From positions 34,957,159-35,021,158 of the forward strand of contig CM060909.1 of NCBI GenBank assembly GCA_030737875.1: DNA of 64,000 bases, in the 5' to 3' direction. The position numbers and the translations under genes are program-made. The notes below the pieces were generated by a model. That model was not told the origin of the DNA. It searched no databases and was given only the letters and a program-made list of their open reading frames with translations. The DNA comes from Allium sativum. Its lineage: Eukaryota; Streptophyta; Magnoliopsida; Asparagales; Amaryllidaceae. Below are positions 10,492 through 22,977 of the stretch, piece by piece (positions within the stretch are counted from its first letter, which is position 1; each line of letters begins with the position of its first letter).

Positions 10492-11633
10492 TTTTAAATA
10501 AAAATGGAAATTCCAAAGTATTAATAAATAAATGGTTAAATAGAATAAACTAAACGAAAATATAGAAACGATTGTGAATATTTGCTTAAGTAGCATGAAT
10601 GGATTTACAGAGCAAATAGAAATGGATTTATAAAGTAATAAAACGAATGGTAAAAGATTTTCTTTAAATGAAAAGAAATGAACTTGTAAACGAAAGATAA
10701 AGGAATTCGTAAATGTAAAGTTAATGATGTTGTAAAGAAAAGAGTGAATGTCTTTTGAAATGGAATCTGTAATATTATTTACAGAAGTTAAGTTGAGTTA
10801 TTTTAATTAATTTTGTGAAATGATATTTAAAATATAATAGAAATGATCAGTGAGATTATAAAGGGATATAATCGGTTTTAATATTATAAGGGAATATAAT
10901 GTGAATTTGGGGAAACTGGAACTTGTTGTACACTGGTTGAGTTGAGTAACTTTTGAGGTGTCAATCTGATGTTGGTTGTGGCCTTCGGGGTTGATGCCGA
11001 GAGATTTATTCCCTTGCCAATTTACAATGAGGAGCCAATAAGTAGAAATGTAATGATAATTGGACATTCTTATATTGAATAAGAAAAGGAAATGTTTTTT
11101 CCGAATTAGCAGTTTTAAATTTTAATTAGCGTCTGGTTAATTAAAGCGGCTAAATGATGATGAATACTAAATCAGTTATTTTATTTTATTTTTATGAATG
11201 AATGGTTGTTTATTTGATAAGTTAAATAACCGACTATCAAATTTGGCCAATACGATTGTTGGTATGGAAAGACCGGGATCAGATTTATATTCGAAAACCA
11301 TTTCATCCAATTAAAGCGAAATCGTGAAAGGTGCTGATTGAAGATGGAGCATTGAAGATCGTTGATCTTCATAAGCAGAAGAACTACTAGTTGAATTTCT
11401 TTGGTTTAGCGGCCAGAGATATTTTGGCAGTGATTCTGTCATGATTGAAATCTTTGGATTGCAAGGACCACTCGCTACTGATCCTTGGGGTGATACCTAT
11501 ATAGGATGTGGTAGAAGGGTACCTTCGGTTCATCCTATTCCTGGATGATTGTATGGACGAATGTCTGACATAGTATTTTCTAGAAAACCACATACGTTTA
11601 TTTTTACAAACATACCGAGTTGATGGCAAAGAA
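10492..11633 (+). repeat. 5' LTR segment 4
   Basis: This is homologous to 45350-46524 of the 3' LTR, with substitutions and a small indel near 45490. No gene is seen; open frames here are not preserved between copies. Confidence 0.85.
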
Positions 11634-11810
11634 CACCACACCATAATGTCCATTTGGCAACCCTTTTTTTTCAATTGTCAACACTTATTTGTGTTGCCCT
11701 GTAATAACAAAAATAAGCATTGCAATGGTCAAAAAGTGTTACCAAAAATACATTATTTCAATTTTTTTATTGCCAACGCTAATATGTGTTGTTAAGGTTG
11801 ATTTGTTGGG
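11634..11810 (+). repeat. CACTA 1 left subterminal repeats
   Basis: Short motifs such as CAACACTTATTTGTGTTG and CCAACGCTAATATGTGTTG recur. They match the right-end motif CAACGCTTATAAGCGTTG. In CACTA elements such repeats are the binding sites of the TNPA-type protein. Confidence 0.75.
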
Positions 11811-14800
11811 GGTAAAAAAGTAAACTTCCACCCTTAACCCTATTTTCCATTTCTCTATCGCTTGTCCAACACTTTTGCTTGAATCGGCCGCCAAAATCAG
11901 AAATCTCAAATCCACAATTTCAGAACGAGGGAAAAAAACGTCGAATCCAAATCCAAGAAATGCAGCATGGCGGAAATTAAAAAACTGTAATCCGCTCTTC
12001 TCTAATCGGTTTTGGGGGTCACATAGCAACTCGCGTTCAATTTTAGGGATCGATTGTGCTCGCTTTCAACTAGAATTCATCACATCAGTCGCTTCAGGTG
12101 AATTTTGTTCCTTTGTTTTGTGGCTAGGTTTCTTTGTTTTGTGTCTAGGTTCATTTGTTTTGTGGCTAGATTTAAATCTGAGACTAGGTTTCTTTGTTTT
12201 GTGGCTGTATATTTTGTATAAAAGTTCATGTTTGAAGATCTGCAACTCAGTAAAAGGAAATTGCTTTTGTTGGGAACATAGTACCCTGTAGCTTCAACGT
12301 GACAATCATAGTAGCAGGCTGACTCAAGAATTTGTTGTTTTAAATGACCATAAACTAGACAAAACTTTAGAGTACATACCCATTAGTATATTAACGAGTC
12401 TAAAATGTTGTGATAATCATAGCAGTATATGTTTATAGGTGCATCTACTACTGGTTTTGTTTTAGTTTCAAGTTTTTTGCTATCACTTATTAAGATATAT
12501 ATGCAAGGTTGGTAGGGTTGATGGGTTAAATATTGCAATTGAAGGTTTGATCAGTGTTAATATTATTGTTGTGCAATTGAAGGTTTGATCAGTTTGACTA
12601 TAACTTGTTTGGAAACTCATGAAGTATTGTGTTAATTTATCAGTAGCTTTAAATAGTGATATATGAGAAAAATTTATGTTTGAAATCCAGGTAATTTTTA
12701 AAAAAAAAAAATATTTTGGCTTTGCATTCATTGAATCTTAAATACTTCCTTGGAGACTCGAACTGTAACTATGTAATAAACATTGAAACCCTATATTTTT
12801 ATGCATTCAAAAGTTTAGCAATAAATCTCAAATATATACATACATACAAATACTTGATATTTTCAAACTTATTAACAAATTAATCAGTTATAGATTAAAA
12901 TATGAAAAGTGAAAATAAGACTTGAAATGTATAAAATCATATTGTAGTTTTAATTTGGAGGTGGCAAATTTGAATAAATCAAAACATGACTAATGCACAA
13001 TACATTACAAATTTTGAATCTCCATTACATACAAACATAATAAAATTTAATAACTAAGAAATACTGTGTCACCCATGTTTGTATTTGTATCGGGGTTTTA
13101 TTCAGAACAAACTTAAGAAATACTATGTCACCCATGTTTGTATTTGTATTATTGCTTACTGTTTTTTTTTTTTTTTTTTTTTTTTGCAATTATAAATTTT
13201 TACCCAAGCACTGTGTAAATTTGTATTTACAGATGAATATATAATATTTTTGATTTGGGGTAAGTATAATCCATATGCAGATTGATCTAATATTTTGATT
13301 AGTCAGTTGGAGCAATTAATACTGATACTGCATATAACATAACAAAAATGAAAGATCCTATATATTTATTATCAGCATGTAGTAAGTATAATGGCTAAAT
13401 TAAATTTCATGTTGATCGCTGAGTTATTCTTCATGTCTGCATTCCTTAGAAGATTTAAAAATTAGCGTAAAAGCATGGATGCACTATGCTGTCCTTCCAC
13501 TATATTCTTGACTTTTGTTAAAAAAAATATTACATTTCCAGTAAAAGAATTGATGTATTCATTTAATTACCTTTAACGAACTTCGACATACCCACATCTG
13601 TAATAGACATCAAAAGTTTCATACAACTTTTGACGTCTTTAATGTTAAGCGCAGACACATTAGAGACTTTGTGTTCCTGTCCGTTCGTTTTTTTTCATAC
13701 GTAGTGCAAGCAAGAAAATGCAATATATCTACTCCAAAAATATATCAACAAACTGATATAAAAAAAGCAATACATATAACCATTCCAAATATATTTCAAG
13801 CAACAGAACTATGTACTATGAGTAAAGCCAATGCGGTGTATTCAACGAAAATCATTACTTGAAAAGTACAATATTTCATAGGCATTATTTTTTCACAGTA
13901 TTACTGAGCTGTTAGGCTCAGTTTTACTGAGCTTAAGGCTCGGTATAACTGAGCTTAAGGCTCAGTAAAACTGAGCCGTTCGACTCAGTTTTACTGTGCT
14001 GTTAGGTGTTGAGATGACTGGGGATTTTTTTTCCTTAAGAAAATGAGAAGGTTTTTATAAATTTGGTAAATCAAATATTTGTTTATGTTGATTTAATTTG
14101 CTGCAATGATTTGGTGTTTTTATTTGCTTGTTTATTGCACATGTTGAATGCTGACTCAAATTGATTATGTAGATTAGGCTGATGATCTTTTCTTGCACTA
14201 GATGATCTTCTTTAAATGTATTTATGTACTGTTGTTCCAGTTAATGTGAACATATGACTTTCTGTGAAATGTTTTTGGAATGATTCTATTGTTTTTGAAG
14301 TATTGTGGTTGGGTTGCAGCTTAATAGCTGGAGTACACATGATTAATGCCACCGTGAATGATGTTTAAACAGTGGAAATTACAAGTAGTTCTACATTTTC
14401 ATGCTGACATTTACACATTTTGTCAGTTTTGTTTGAAATATTAGTAACTAATTTATGCCATCTTGAAACTCTTTCAACTATAATGGGTATTTACTATAAA
14501 AAGCCTTTAAACTTGCAACATGATGACTTTATAATATCCCGAGGCCAGGAATTTAAAACCATGATCAGGCCTCAGCATGAGACAAGAATAATGCTGTCAG
14601 CAATCAACAAAGAGTAATAGAGTATTAGAAGCATTGTCTTCAATAAAGCTTATGTTGTTCAAGTCGCAAAAAGATTACTTACATAATATTATTATATAAA
14701 ATATTCAAAATGCACGAATCAATAAATAAATTGACATGTACAAGATACATTTCACAAAACCACGCAGGTATCAAATTTGAATATTTGTTTATTATCAATC

Positions 14801-14888
14801 TAACCAACAAATGTAAATAACTACAAAAAAATTATATCTATAACGTAGATTGAGGATGAGCCTTAATATTTGAGACGAGTTTTATATA
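11811..14888 (+). other. CACTA 1 left non-coding region
   Basis: There is no recognisable gene. Visible structure is a short array of TTTGTTTTGTGGCTAGGTTT units (about 12110-12205), poly-T near 13160-13185, and a cluster of GGCTCAGTAAAACTGAGCC-type palindromes (13905-14005). The rest is AT-rich and featureless to my reading. Confidence 0.6.
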
Positions 14889-14896
14889 TATTGGAG

Positions 14897-15379
14897 TAGG
14901 GGTGAGCAATATTCGGTTTGAACCGAATTAACCGACCATACCAGTTCATTTCGGTTGGTTTGGTTCGGTATCAAAACTAAATCGGTTTGAAATCGGTTTG
15001 GAAAATATATATTTTTGGTTATCGGTTTAACCAAATTAACCAAATGGTAATTTATTATATAGTTTTATGATATTGTTGTACTTTAAATAATTAGTTTAGC
15101 TATATAATACAAAGACATTTGTTGCAAATAGATCATATCTAATCATAAATATAAAATTTACTATATAAACTTTCTCCAAACATGAATTTATGTTTTACTT
15201 TGAGTGAATGTATCATTTGAATTGTAATACATCCTTCAAGTGCGGTTAAATTGGTTACCGATCGAATTAACCGAAATTAATTTGGTTCGGTTCCGTTCGG
15301 TTTGGAAAATTTTCAGTTTTAATTTGGTTTGAGCTTTTTTACGTTCAAACCAACCGAACCGACCGAACGCTGACCCCTA
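14897..15379. mobile_element. hAT-type non-autonomous element inside CACTA 1 (483 bp)
   Basis: The left end TAGGGGTGAGCA and right end CGCTGACCCCTA are inverted repeats. A perfect 8-bp duplication TATTGGAG flanks it (14889-14896 and 15380-15387). The body is full of AACCGAAT and TTCGGTTTGG motifs and codes for nothing I recognise. It resembles the element at 882-1441 in style but not in detailed sequence. Confidence 0.88.
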
Positions 15380-15387
15380 TATTGGAG

Positions 15388-16019
15388 GAGGGAATGAGTT
15401 GAAGGAAACCTAATTTCACAGTTTGTAATCAAGTTAGTTCACACTAATCGAAGCATCAATGAAAGATGATTAGTGAGACATTGCTCTGCCGCTGGTGCTC
15501 CAAATCTATCAGTTAAACCTATGCTCAGTGGTCGTCGGTCCAGTAAAAGATGCGTAGGTAATCATAAATTGATGTGTTTTGAAATGTATGGCATAAGTCA
15601 CGAAATACTTGCTCGTGCAGCTCCCAAAACTGACCATTTAGTCCTTTCATTTTATTTCATTTCCTTTTGATATCCAACCCTTGCTCATTAGAGTTTCAGC
15701 CTTTCCGATGTCAACCTTGAAGAATTTTCCTTTATTTAAGGCCTCCAATTTCGCATATTCATCGCTGGATTTTCTTTCATAAATCTAAAAATCAAAGCCC
15801 TAGAACACTGATTAAATTTCATGGAATCTCGATCTCATCATTTTATGAGCACAGGTCGAAGTCTTGACAAAATAGGACTTGAAATTTTAAAGTTACGATG
15901 CACTGAACATTTCACAATCATATGGATCGATCGGTTTTAATATGGATCGATGTGAACAATGGATCAATACAAATCCATAACGGTCTATACAAAACCATCG
16001 TTAAGACATATTCAATGCA
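15388..16019 (+). other. Probable promoter/leader region of the CACTA 1 transposase
   Basis: This gene-free stretch precedes the transposase repeats. It contains TTTATTTAAGGCC near 15730 and CAAAGCCCTAG near 15795, which look like a plant promoter and leader, but no element is certain. The open frame at 15473-15670 shows no recognisable protein. Confidence 0.35.
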
Positions 16020-16397
16020 GTTTTTTTTTCAAATCAGTGGATTTTTTTTATAACAAGTGCAGTTTTATTATAATAAGTGCAGGTTTTTTATAACAAGTGC
16101 AGCTTTTTTTTTATAACAAGTGCAGTTTTTTTTATAACAAGTGCAGTTTTGTTTTTTTATAACAAGTGCAGTTTTTTTTTATAACAAGTGCAGTTTTTTT
16201 ATAATAAGTGCAATTTTTTTATAACAAGTGCAGTTTTTTTTTTAATAACAAGTGCAGTTTTTTTTTATTAACAAGTGCAGTTTTTTTATAACAAGTGCAG
16301 TTTTTTTTATAACAAATGCATTTTTTTTTATAACAAGTGTAGTTTTTTTTTATAACAAGTGCAATTTTTTTTATAACAAGTGCAGTTTTTTTTTGTA
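16020..16397 (+). repeat. Tandem array of a ~22-bp unit
   Basis: About 17 copies of a unit like ATAACAAGTGCAGTTTTTTT vary mainly in the length of the T run. The array ends 15 bases before the transposase start codon. The opposite strand is open over part of it, but that is low-complexity and not a gene. Confidence 0.93.
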
Positions 16398-16412
16398 GCA
16401 ACGGGTGGATTT

Positions 16413-19400
16413 ATGTCTAACTCAAGTTCAAGGGAGTGGATTAAAAGTCCATATTGAAATTCTGAAGAATATAAGCAAGGCGTTCGAGACTTCATTAGTT
16501 TTGTGAAGAATCACTCATCTTGCGATGTTGAAATTTGCACTTGTCCTTTTATTAAGTGCAAGAACTCTAAGAAGCTCTCATAGTCACTGGAAAGCGTTGA
16601 GAAACACTTAATCATTCATGGTATGATTAAAACATATAATAGGTGGTTTTTCCATGGAGAGATGAGCAACAATAACACGGGGATGAATCATACAAAAAAT
16701 ATTATTTCAGATCCTCATATCCAAGATCAAATTCAAACCGACCATTATGTAGAGGGGACTCTTAGAAATCTCGTAGACGATGCTTTTGGAGTGCATAATA
16801 TGCCACAAGCTAGCGGTGAAGAGGAAGTTCAACAGACAAATACAGACGATTATCATTCTTACCTTGGAGAGAAGCACAAAAAATACGCAGACAAAGAAAA
16901 TGAAAAACTTTATTCTTCTTGCGAAGAGGGGATTACAACGTTAGGCGTAATTGTTGAGCTTCAGAACCTTAAAAATGAATTTAACTGGTCGGGAAATAGT
17001 GTGACTGAGTTGTTGAAGCGATTAAAACGTTGGCTTCCAAAAGAAAATAATTTACCTGACAAGTATCCCTCGATGAAGAAAATAATAAAGGATTTGGGAA
17101 TGGAGGTGAAGCATATACATGCTTGTGTCAATGATTGTATATTATTTTGGAAAGAAAATGTTGATGCGAAAGAATGTCCTGTGTGCCATAAAACAAGGTA
17201 CAAAACAAAACAAAAAACAGTGTTAGGGGAGGTTAAATTAACGAAAGAACCAAGAAAAGTTTTAAGATACTTTCCTATAAGTCCAAGATTAAGTAGATTG
17301 TACACTATACCGTGGATAGCTCGTAAAATGCAATGGCACAAGAAACCTACACCATCTTGGAATTCCATGCGACATCCTATAGATTCAGCTGAATGGAGAC
17401 CAGTCAAAAGTCGGTGGCCAGAATTTGCTATTGAAGGACGCAATGTTTGGCTTGGTATTTCTACGGACGGGTTTAATCCAAATGGTGTTCTCTCCAATAG
17501 TTATAGTTGTTGGCCTGTTTATATGATACCTTATAACCTACCCCCTTCGTTGTGTATGAAATCACAATTTCAAATGTTGAGTATTTTAATTCCTGGACTA
17601 AGAGCACCAAGTCAGGACATTGATGTATACTTGGAACCTCTTGTCGATGAATTAAAACATCTTTGGGACGAAGGAGCGTCTGTTTTTGACACAGACAAGC
17701 AAGAATTTTTCAATATGAAAGCAATATTACTATGGGGAATTCATGATTTACCAGCTTTTGGTAACTTATCTGGCTGTGTGACTCATGGTTATAAAGCGTA
17801 TCCTGTCTGTGCTACCGAGACAGAATCAGAGTACATCGGCAACAAGATCATCTATTCAAAATATAGAAGGTTTTTGAAGAATGATCATCCATATAGAGCA
17901 TTAAAACACCGATGGTATAGGGATGTTGAATATAAAGAGCCTCCAACTCGGCTAAGAGGTCGCCTCTTTTAGAAAAGCTTGAGCGTATCAAATATATTCG
18001 TGGCAAAATACCACCAAGCAAAAAGAGATTGATTTATGAAGCTTATGATAATGTAGATTGTCTTGTCGATGAGGAAGGAAGGCCGGCATGGTATAAGAAG
18101 TCAATTTTGTTTGACTTGGATTATTGGAGCAATCATAAAGTTCGTCATACTATTGATGTGATGCATACTGAAAAAAATGTTGTTGAACATCTCATCAATT
18201 TTATGTTTAACAAAGGAAAGCAATCTTCTAAACTTGCATTTGATAAGGATCACAAGTTGCAATGTTGTCAAGTTCTTAAAGATGCAAAACTTCCATCATG
18301 TCTTGCAACTAAGTTAAACGGTCTTATATGTCTTCAACCACCTGGTTTGCAAATTAGAAAGACATATGATTATCATATTCTCATCCAATACTTGCTTCCT
18401 ATCATGGTTCAACATGCATATCCAAAGTGTCGTGAGTTAAGACGAGCGCTTTTACAAGTAAGCTTGTACTTCAACATAATATGTTCAAAAGTTCTTGTTC
18501 GAGAACATGTGCAAGCGGCTAAAGATATGATTGCTGAAGCATTATGTGTATTGGCACACTATGTTTCAACGGATTTTTTTGATATAAGCATCCATTTGAT
18601 GGTACATTTAGCAGATCAAGCTCTGCTTTGTGGACCATCGAATTATATATGGATGTATCCATTTGAAAGGTAAATATTGTTTTTGCATTCAAATTATTTT
18701 ACCTAAGGGTTATGAAGTAACTAACTATAAGTATGCATATTAATTTTTGTGTGCTAGGTCTATGAAAGATTGCAAAAACATACCTAGTAACAAAAGGTAT
18801 ATAGAAGGATCAATTTCTGAAGCATACCTTGTTTCAGAATTAGTTCGATACGCAATGGAATATATGCCAAATCCACGTGATGGAAATCATAGCTCTAAAC
18901 AAGCATCCTTTTTAGATGAGAATAGTGATGATATATATGAGCGTTCCATCGTTGAAGGTAAACCGTTAAAATTATCTAGAGTGCAACGATCACAGATTCG
19001 ACGATGGTTACTATTTAGAATTGATATACCGGAACGAGATGAATACTACAGGTCATACATTTTCACCTTTTTCAATATGTATATCACATTTAGTCAAGAA
19101 TATATATATATATATTTATCACAATATTGAATTTGTAGTGCATACCGCTTATCTTTAGAAGACGGTCTTCGTGGTAAAAGGAAAACTATCACAAAAGCAG
19201 AAGTAGTAGTCCAATCTGAATTTGTTGATTGGCTATACAATAAGGTGTGCTAAATTTACTTGAGAGCAATGTATTTCATTTTAACTAATGATATTCTATT
19301 AATTTTGTTAATTCTTAACAGTTAGTGGATGAAAAATGCATGAACACAATGTTGTGGTTGTATGTCAATGGTCCAAAGTGGGAAGTCAGAACTTTTCTTA

Positions 19401-19931
19401 AGTATAGAGTGAACGACTATACACTCTCTCCCCAACATTATGACGATAGCATTTCAACGCAAGATAGTGGTGTCTGTATGGATGCGATCACTACATTTGT
19501 TGCAAGTTCAAAAGATTTAAATCCTACGGATGATGATACTACTTGGTATGGTGTTATTAGAGAGATCATGGAAGTTGATTACTATGATTTTCAACATGTG
19601 GTATTCTATTGTGATTGGGTGAATGTTGCAGATAAGACAAATGGTTGTAAAGTTTTCCCAGATACAAATTTGTTAATGGTAAACTTAAAGAAGCTCAAGA
19701 ATACTGATGGAGAATATGATGAGCCTGCTATTCTTGCGTCCGAAGCAAGTCAAGTATTTTACAACATAAATACACATCAATTCCGACTGGTCAATTGTTC
19801 GACGCTCTCCTAAACACATAATGGATAACATAGATGATTATGAAGTACCAACAACATATCAATCTATTTTGAAAGAACAACCAAATTTAGAACCATTATT
19901 GAAATGTATTCAATCGAAATCAACATGTTGA
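16413..19931 (+). pseudogene. CACTA 1 TNP2-type transposase, decayed
   Basis: The ATG at 16413 opens MSNSSSREWIKSPY, the start of the transposase-associated domain (PF13963: GVRDFISFV, then the C/H cluster CTCPFIKC and HLIIHG). The TNP2 core (PF02992) follows, with WLGISTDGFNPNG, VYMIPYNLPP and LLWGIHDLPAFG, then VMHTEKNV. DUF4218 and DUF4216-like parts complete the C-terminus (MYPFER, VFYCDWV). Introns are 18670-18757, 19052-19138 and 19245-19321, all GT-AG and in phase. Damage: TGA at 16455, TAG at 16581, a frameshift near 17955 (RLRGR to PLLEKLERI), and a frameshift near 19782 before DWSIVRRSP. The protein would cut and join the CACTA ends; this copy cannot make it intact. Confidence 0.92.
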
Positions 19932-20152
19932 TTGAAAATATTTTGCATGTATTTTGCTTGTTTTGACCATGCATTAACCTTTATTGATGTATTGTACAAT
20001 TGTGTTGTGTTTTGAAATGTATGATTTTCTTTTATTGATGTCTTTTGAAACTATTGCCAGTTTGTTATGTTAATTCATGTCTTGTAAGTATCTTTCACGT
20101 GTTATGTTAACTTTACATTTTGTTTGCTTTTTAATGTAGATTTTTCATTAAA

Positions 20153-22348
20153 ATGACAAACAATAGCGCAAATGCAAATTTAAGTACAACATAGACTATT
20201 GAACCTCAACCACCCAAAGGTAAAAAGTACTTTATAACGGTTGGTGTTGAGGGTGCAATAGGGGAAGATTCAGCTAAATGGAGTACACGTAGTGGTGAGT
20301 TAATTCGTTGTCATATACCCGTTGGCTACAAAGAATGGAGGGCCGTAGATAGCTTCTACAAGGATAAACTATGGGAAGGGCTTTTGGTATTTTCACTCAT
20401 ATCAATTTCATCATCAAGTTTATATTATGATATATTTGATTGTTTCATGATTTCTTTTATTTTGTTTCTTTTCTCGTGATAGGAAGAATTTGACATGGAT
20501 GTAGACCCTACCATAGCTCGACCGTTATTAGAGAAACATTTCCCACCGTACTATAGATCAATGAAGTCAACATTAAGAAAAAGTGTTCTTAAAGTTGATG
20601 ACACTATGATTCCTAAACTTGTTGCCATTGACAGATGTCCAGATGATATAGATAGAGTGTGGTGGGAAAAATTCCTTGATATTGAGTATACAAATGAAAA
20701 GATGGAGCAATGTAAAAAAAAATGCAAAAAACAAAGCGAAAAACCAAATTACTCATACTCTAGGAAGGAAACCTTACCATAGAGTGCACCATGAAATGGT
20801 AATAAAATTATCTTTTGTAAATGGTTGTTTGTAGAATGTTATATTAATTATGTGTTGTCAACTTTGATATTTCTTGTAGGTCTCATCCAATCCAGAAGCA
20901 AATATTTCACGAACGACGATTTGGAAGGTTGGACATAAAAGAAAATCGGGAGAAGTACTACCATGTGCCATAGAAACATATGTAGGTTTGCATATATGTT
21001 GTTAAGCTTAGTAAATTATTTTAACTGATCATTATTTGCCTGAACTCATGATGTTTTGCCTGAACAATGTTGAGTACATAAAGTTGGGTTTCTATAAATA
21101 CCGAAAACATATACAGCTTTGCTGAGCCTGAGGCTCAGCATTTGCTGAGTTTTGGCTCAGCAAATGCTGAGCCATACCGCTCAGCTTTGCTGAGCCTGAG
21201 GCTCAGCATTTGCTGAGTTTTGGCTCAGCAAATGCTGAGCCTTACCGCTCAGCTTTGCTGAGCCTTGCCGCTCAGCAAAGCTGAGCCGTAAGGCTCAGCA
21301 TTTGCTGAGTTTTGGCTCAGTAAATGCTGGGCCTCACGGCTCAGTTTTTCTGAGCCACAGGCTCAAAAAATGCTGCTCAGCTGTGGCTCAGCAAACCTGA
21401 GCCGTAAGGCTCAGCATTTGCTGAGTTTCGGCTCAGCATTTGCTGAGTTTTGGCTCAGCATTTGCTGAGCCTTTTGGCTCAGCAACTGCTGAGCCGAGCC
21501 TTACCTAATTTGCAAGAAATCACCTAATGCTGAGCCGAGCCTTACCTAATCCTGAGCCGAGCCGTAAGGCTCAGCATTTGCTGAGTTTTGACTTTTGTGA
21601 ATTCGGTATTTTGTGCGAAATGTTTTTCTGTTTTTAACAAGAAACTGAAATTTTCAATTTAATGTGATATTCAATGAATGCAGGCACTTCTAGAGGCAGC
21701 GGTAGAAAAGAGAAAATTGGATGGTAGTTCTAGTGGCGCAGTAGATGATCTTGATAATGATCCAATTGCAGAAGTTTTTGGTTCCGACATGAAGAAAAAT
21801 TATTGTCGAGCAATTAGTTCTACTTCTTCTATAAAACAAGTAAAGGTGGCTCAAGCTGTAAAAGCTGTAGCTGATAAAAAACAAGCCGTGGATTTGTCCA
21901 TTTGGAAATCGGAGATAGAAAGGAAAGTAGTTACTCAAGTTAATAACGCCATCAATTCAATTACTTCAACTTTATGAAATTTATACCTAATTTGCAAGAA
22001 AAACTTGTTGCAAGTCCTTCCACTCCTCGTACAGAAGGTGCTTCTAATTTAAGGGATTCTCCTATAAGTAATAATGTAACCGTTACTCCAAATGTGTCAC
22101 TTAATGATCTTCATTCATCAACAATGGAAAAGAAATACGTAATGCTATTGTCAAATGATCTAGAGAAGGAGGTAGCAAAAGGTTATCTTGGAACACAAAC
22201 AATTTGTCATTTTAGGAAAGTGGTACCGAATATAGAGAAAGTAATTTGGGTTGTTGAAGTTCTTGAACCGGATGCACCAATTTATGATGGTCCTCAAAAT
22301 GGAATGTACAAATTATGTGAATTTTCAGATGGAGGCTTCGTTATATGA
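20153..22348 (+). pseudogene. CACTA 1 TNPA-like (Ptta/En/Spm, PF03004-type) protein, decayed
   Basis: This lies 222 bases after the TNP2 gene, on the same strand. Exon 1 starts at 20153 but meets TAG at 20192-20194; it then reads GEDSAKWSTRSGELIR and KDKLWEGLL, as in the plant Ptta/En/Spm family. Exon 2 (from 20483) reads EEFDMDVDP and later VWWEKFLD, then loses frame in an A9 run near 20714, after which ITHTLGRKPYHRVHHEM follows in a shifted frame. Exon 3 is 20880-20981. A 702-bp intron filled with palindromes precedes exon 4 (from 21684). A last frameshift near 21970 separates the lysine-rich helix from the tail ending FSDGGFVI. Such proteins bind subterminal repeats. Confidence 0.8.
21113..21600. 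repeat. Array of GCTCAGC palindromes inside an intron
   Basis: More than 20 copies of self-complementary units such as GGCTCAGCAAATGCTGAGCC and GCTCAGCTTTGCTGAGC follow one another, inside the TNPA-like gene's intron. A related family with AGTAAAACT cores occurs at 13905-14005. Each unit can form a small hairpin. Confidence 0.92.
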
Positions 22349-22649
22349 CCAGAGTTTCGTATTCGGTATTTGTAGAATCTTATTTATGTATTGAATTTAC
22401 CAAACTAATTATGTATTGAATTTGACATCTTAATTATGTATTGTGCTTGTTTATTGTTAACTGATATTCTATGTCGTTATGTGATTATGAATGTTATCTA
22501 TTAATATGCATTGAGTTTAATATTAGTTTTTGATTCATATTAAGTATCGTCTATATTATCATCATGTTGGTTATTAATTGACTATTAATATTAGAATATG
22601 CGAGTTGCTAGTACATATTTCTGTTATTATTAAAATTTATATTTGTTGT

Positions 22650-22977
22650 GAATTAAAATTTGGTAACATGTATAGGCATTGCAAACAAGTGTATTGCAAC
22701 ATGTATAAGCGTTGCATACAAAAATCTTACAACGCTTATAAGCGTTGGTAAAGAAAATCTACCAACGCTTATAAGTGTTGCTAAAGAAAATCTACCAACG
22801 CTTACAAGCGTTGCGACTGAAAATATACCAACGCTTATAAGCATTGGGAAAGAAAATCTACCAACACTTATAAGCCTTGGTACTAATTTGCCACCCCTCC
22901 ATAGCAACACAAATACGCGTTGCTGAAATTTTTTGCGACGGTTATACTCGTTAGGAATCACCTGTTTTGGTGTAGTG
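22650..22977 (-). repeat. CACTA 1 right subterminal repeats
   Basis: At least eight copies of CAACGCTTATAAGCGTTG-type palindromes are separated by GGTAAAGAAAATCTAC-like spacers, ending at the CACTACACC inverted repeat. The left end has weaker copies of the same motif. Confidence 0.88.

Larger units (their letters stand above)
11634..22977 (+). mobile_element. CACTA (En/Spm) element 1, about 11.3 kb
   Basis: The left end is CACCACACCATAAT and the right end is the reverse complement of CACTACACCAAAACAGG. The flanks give GAA at 11631-11633 and 22977-22979 if the last G is shared; otherwise the duplication is the two bases AA. The 3' LTR has the uninterrupted site GCAAAGAAGGGCAC at about 46524. 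Both ends carry subterminal repeats. The interior encodes a TNP2 transposase and a TNPA-like protein, both decayed, in the same orientation. A hAT element sits at 14897-15379. From the number of stops and frameshifts it looks long immobile. Confidence 0.92.

Noticed and set aside
16219..16401. Minus-strand open frame of KKTALVIKK-type repeats
   Set aside because: It is the translation of the 22-bp T-rich tandem array and has no independent support as a gene.
21113..21600. Regularly spaced palindromes considered as a CRISPR-like array
   Set aside because: There are no unique spacers, the units are self-complementary, the host is a plant, and the array lies inside a transposon intron.
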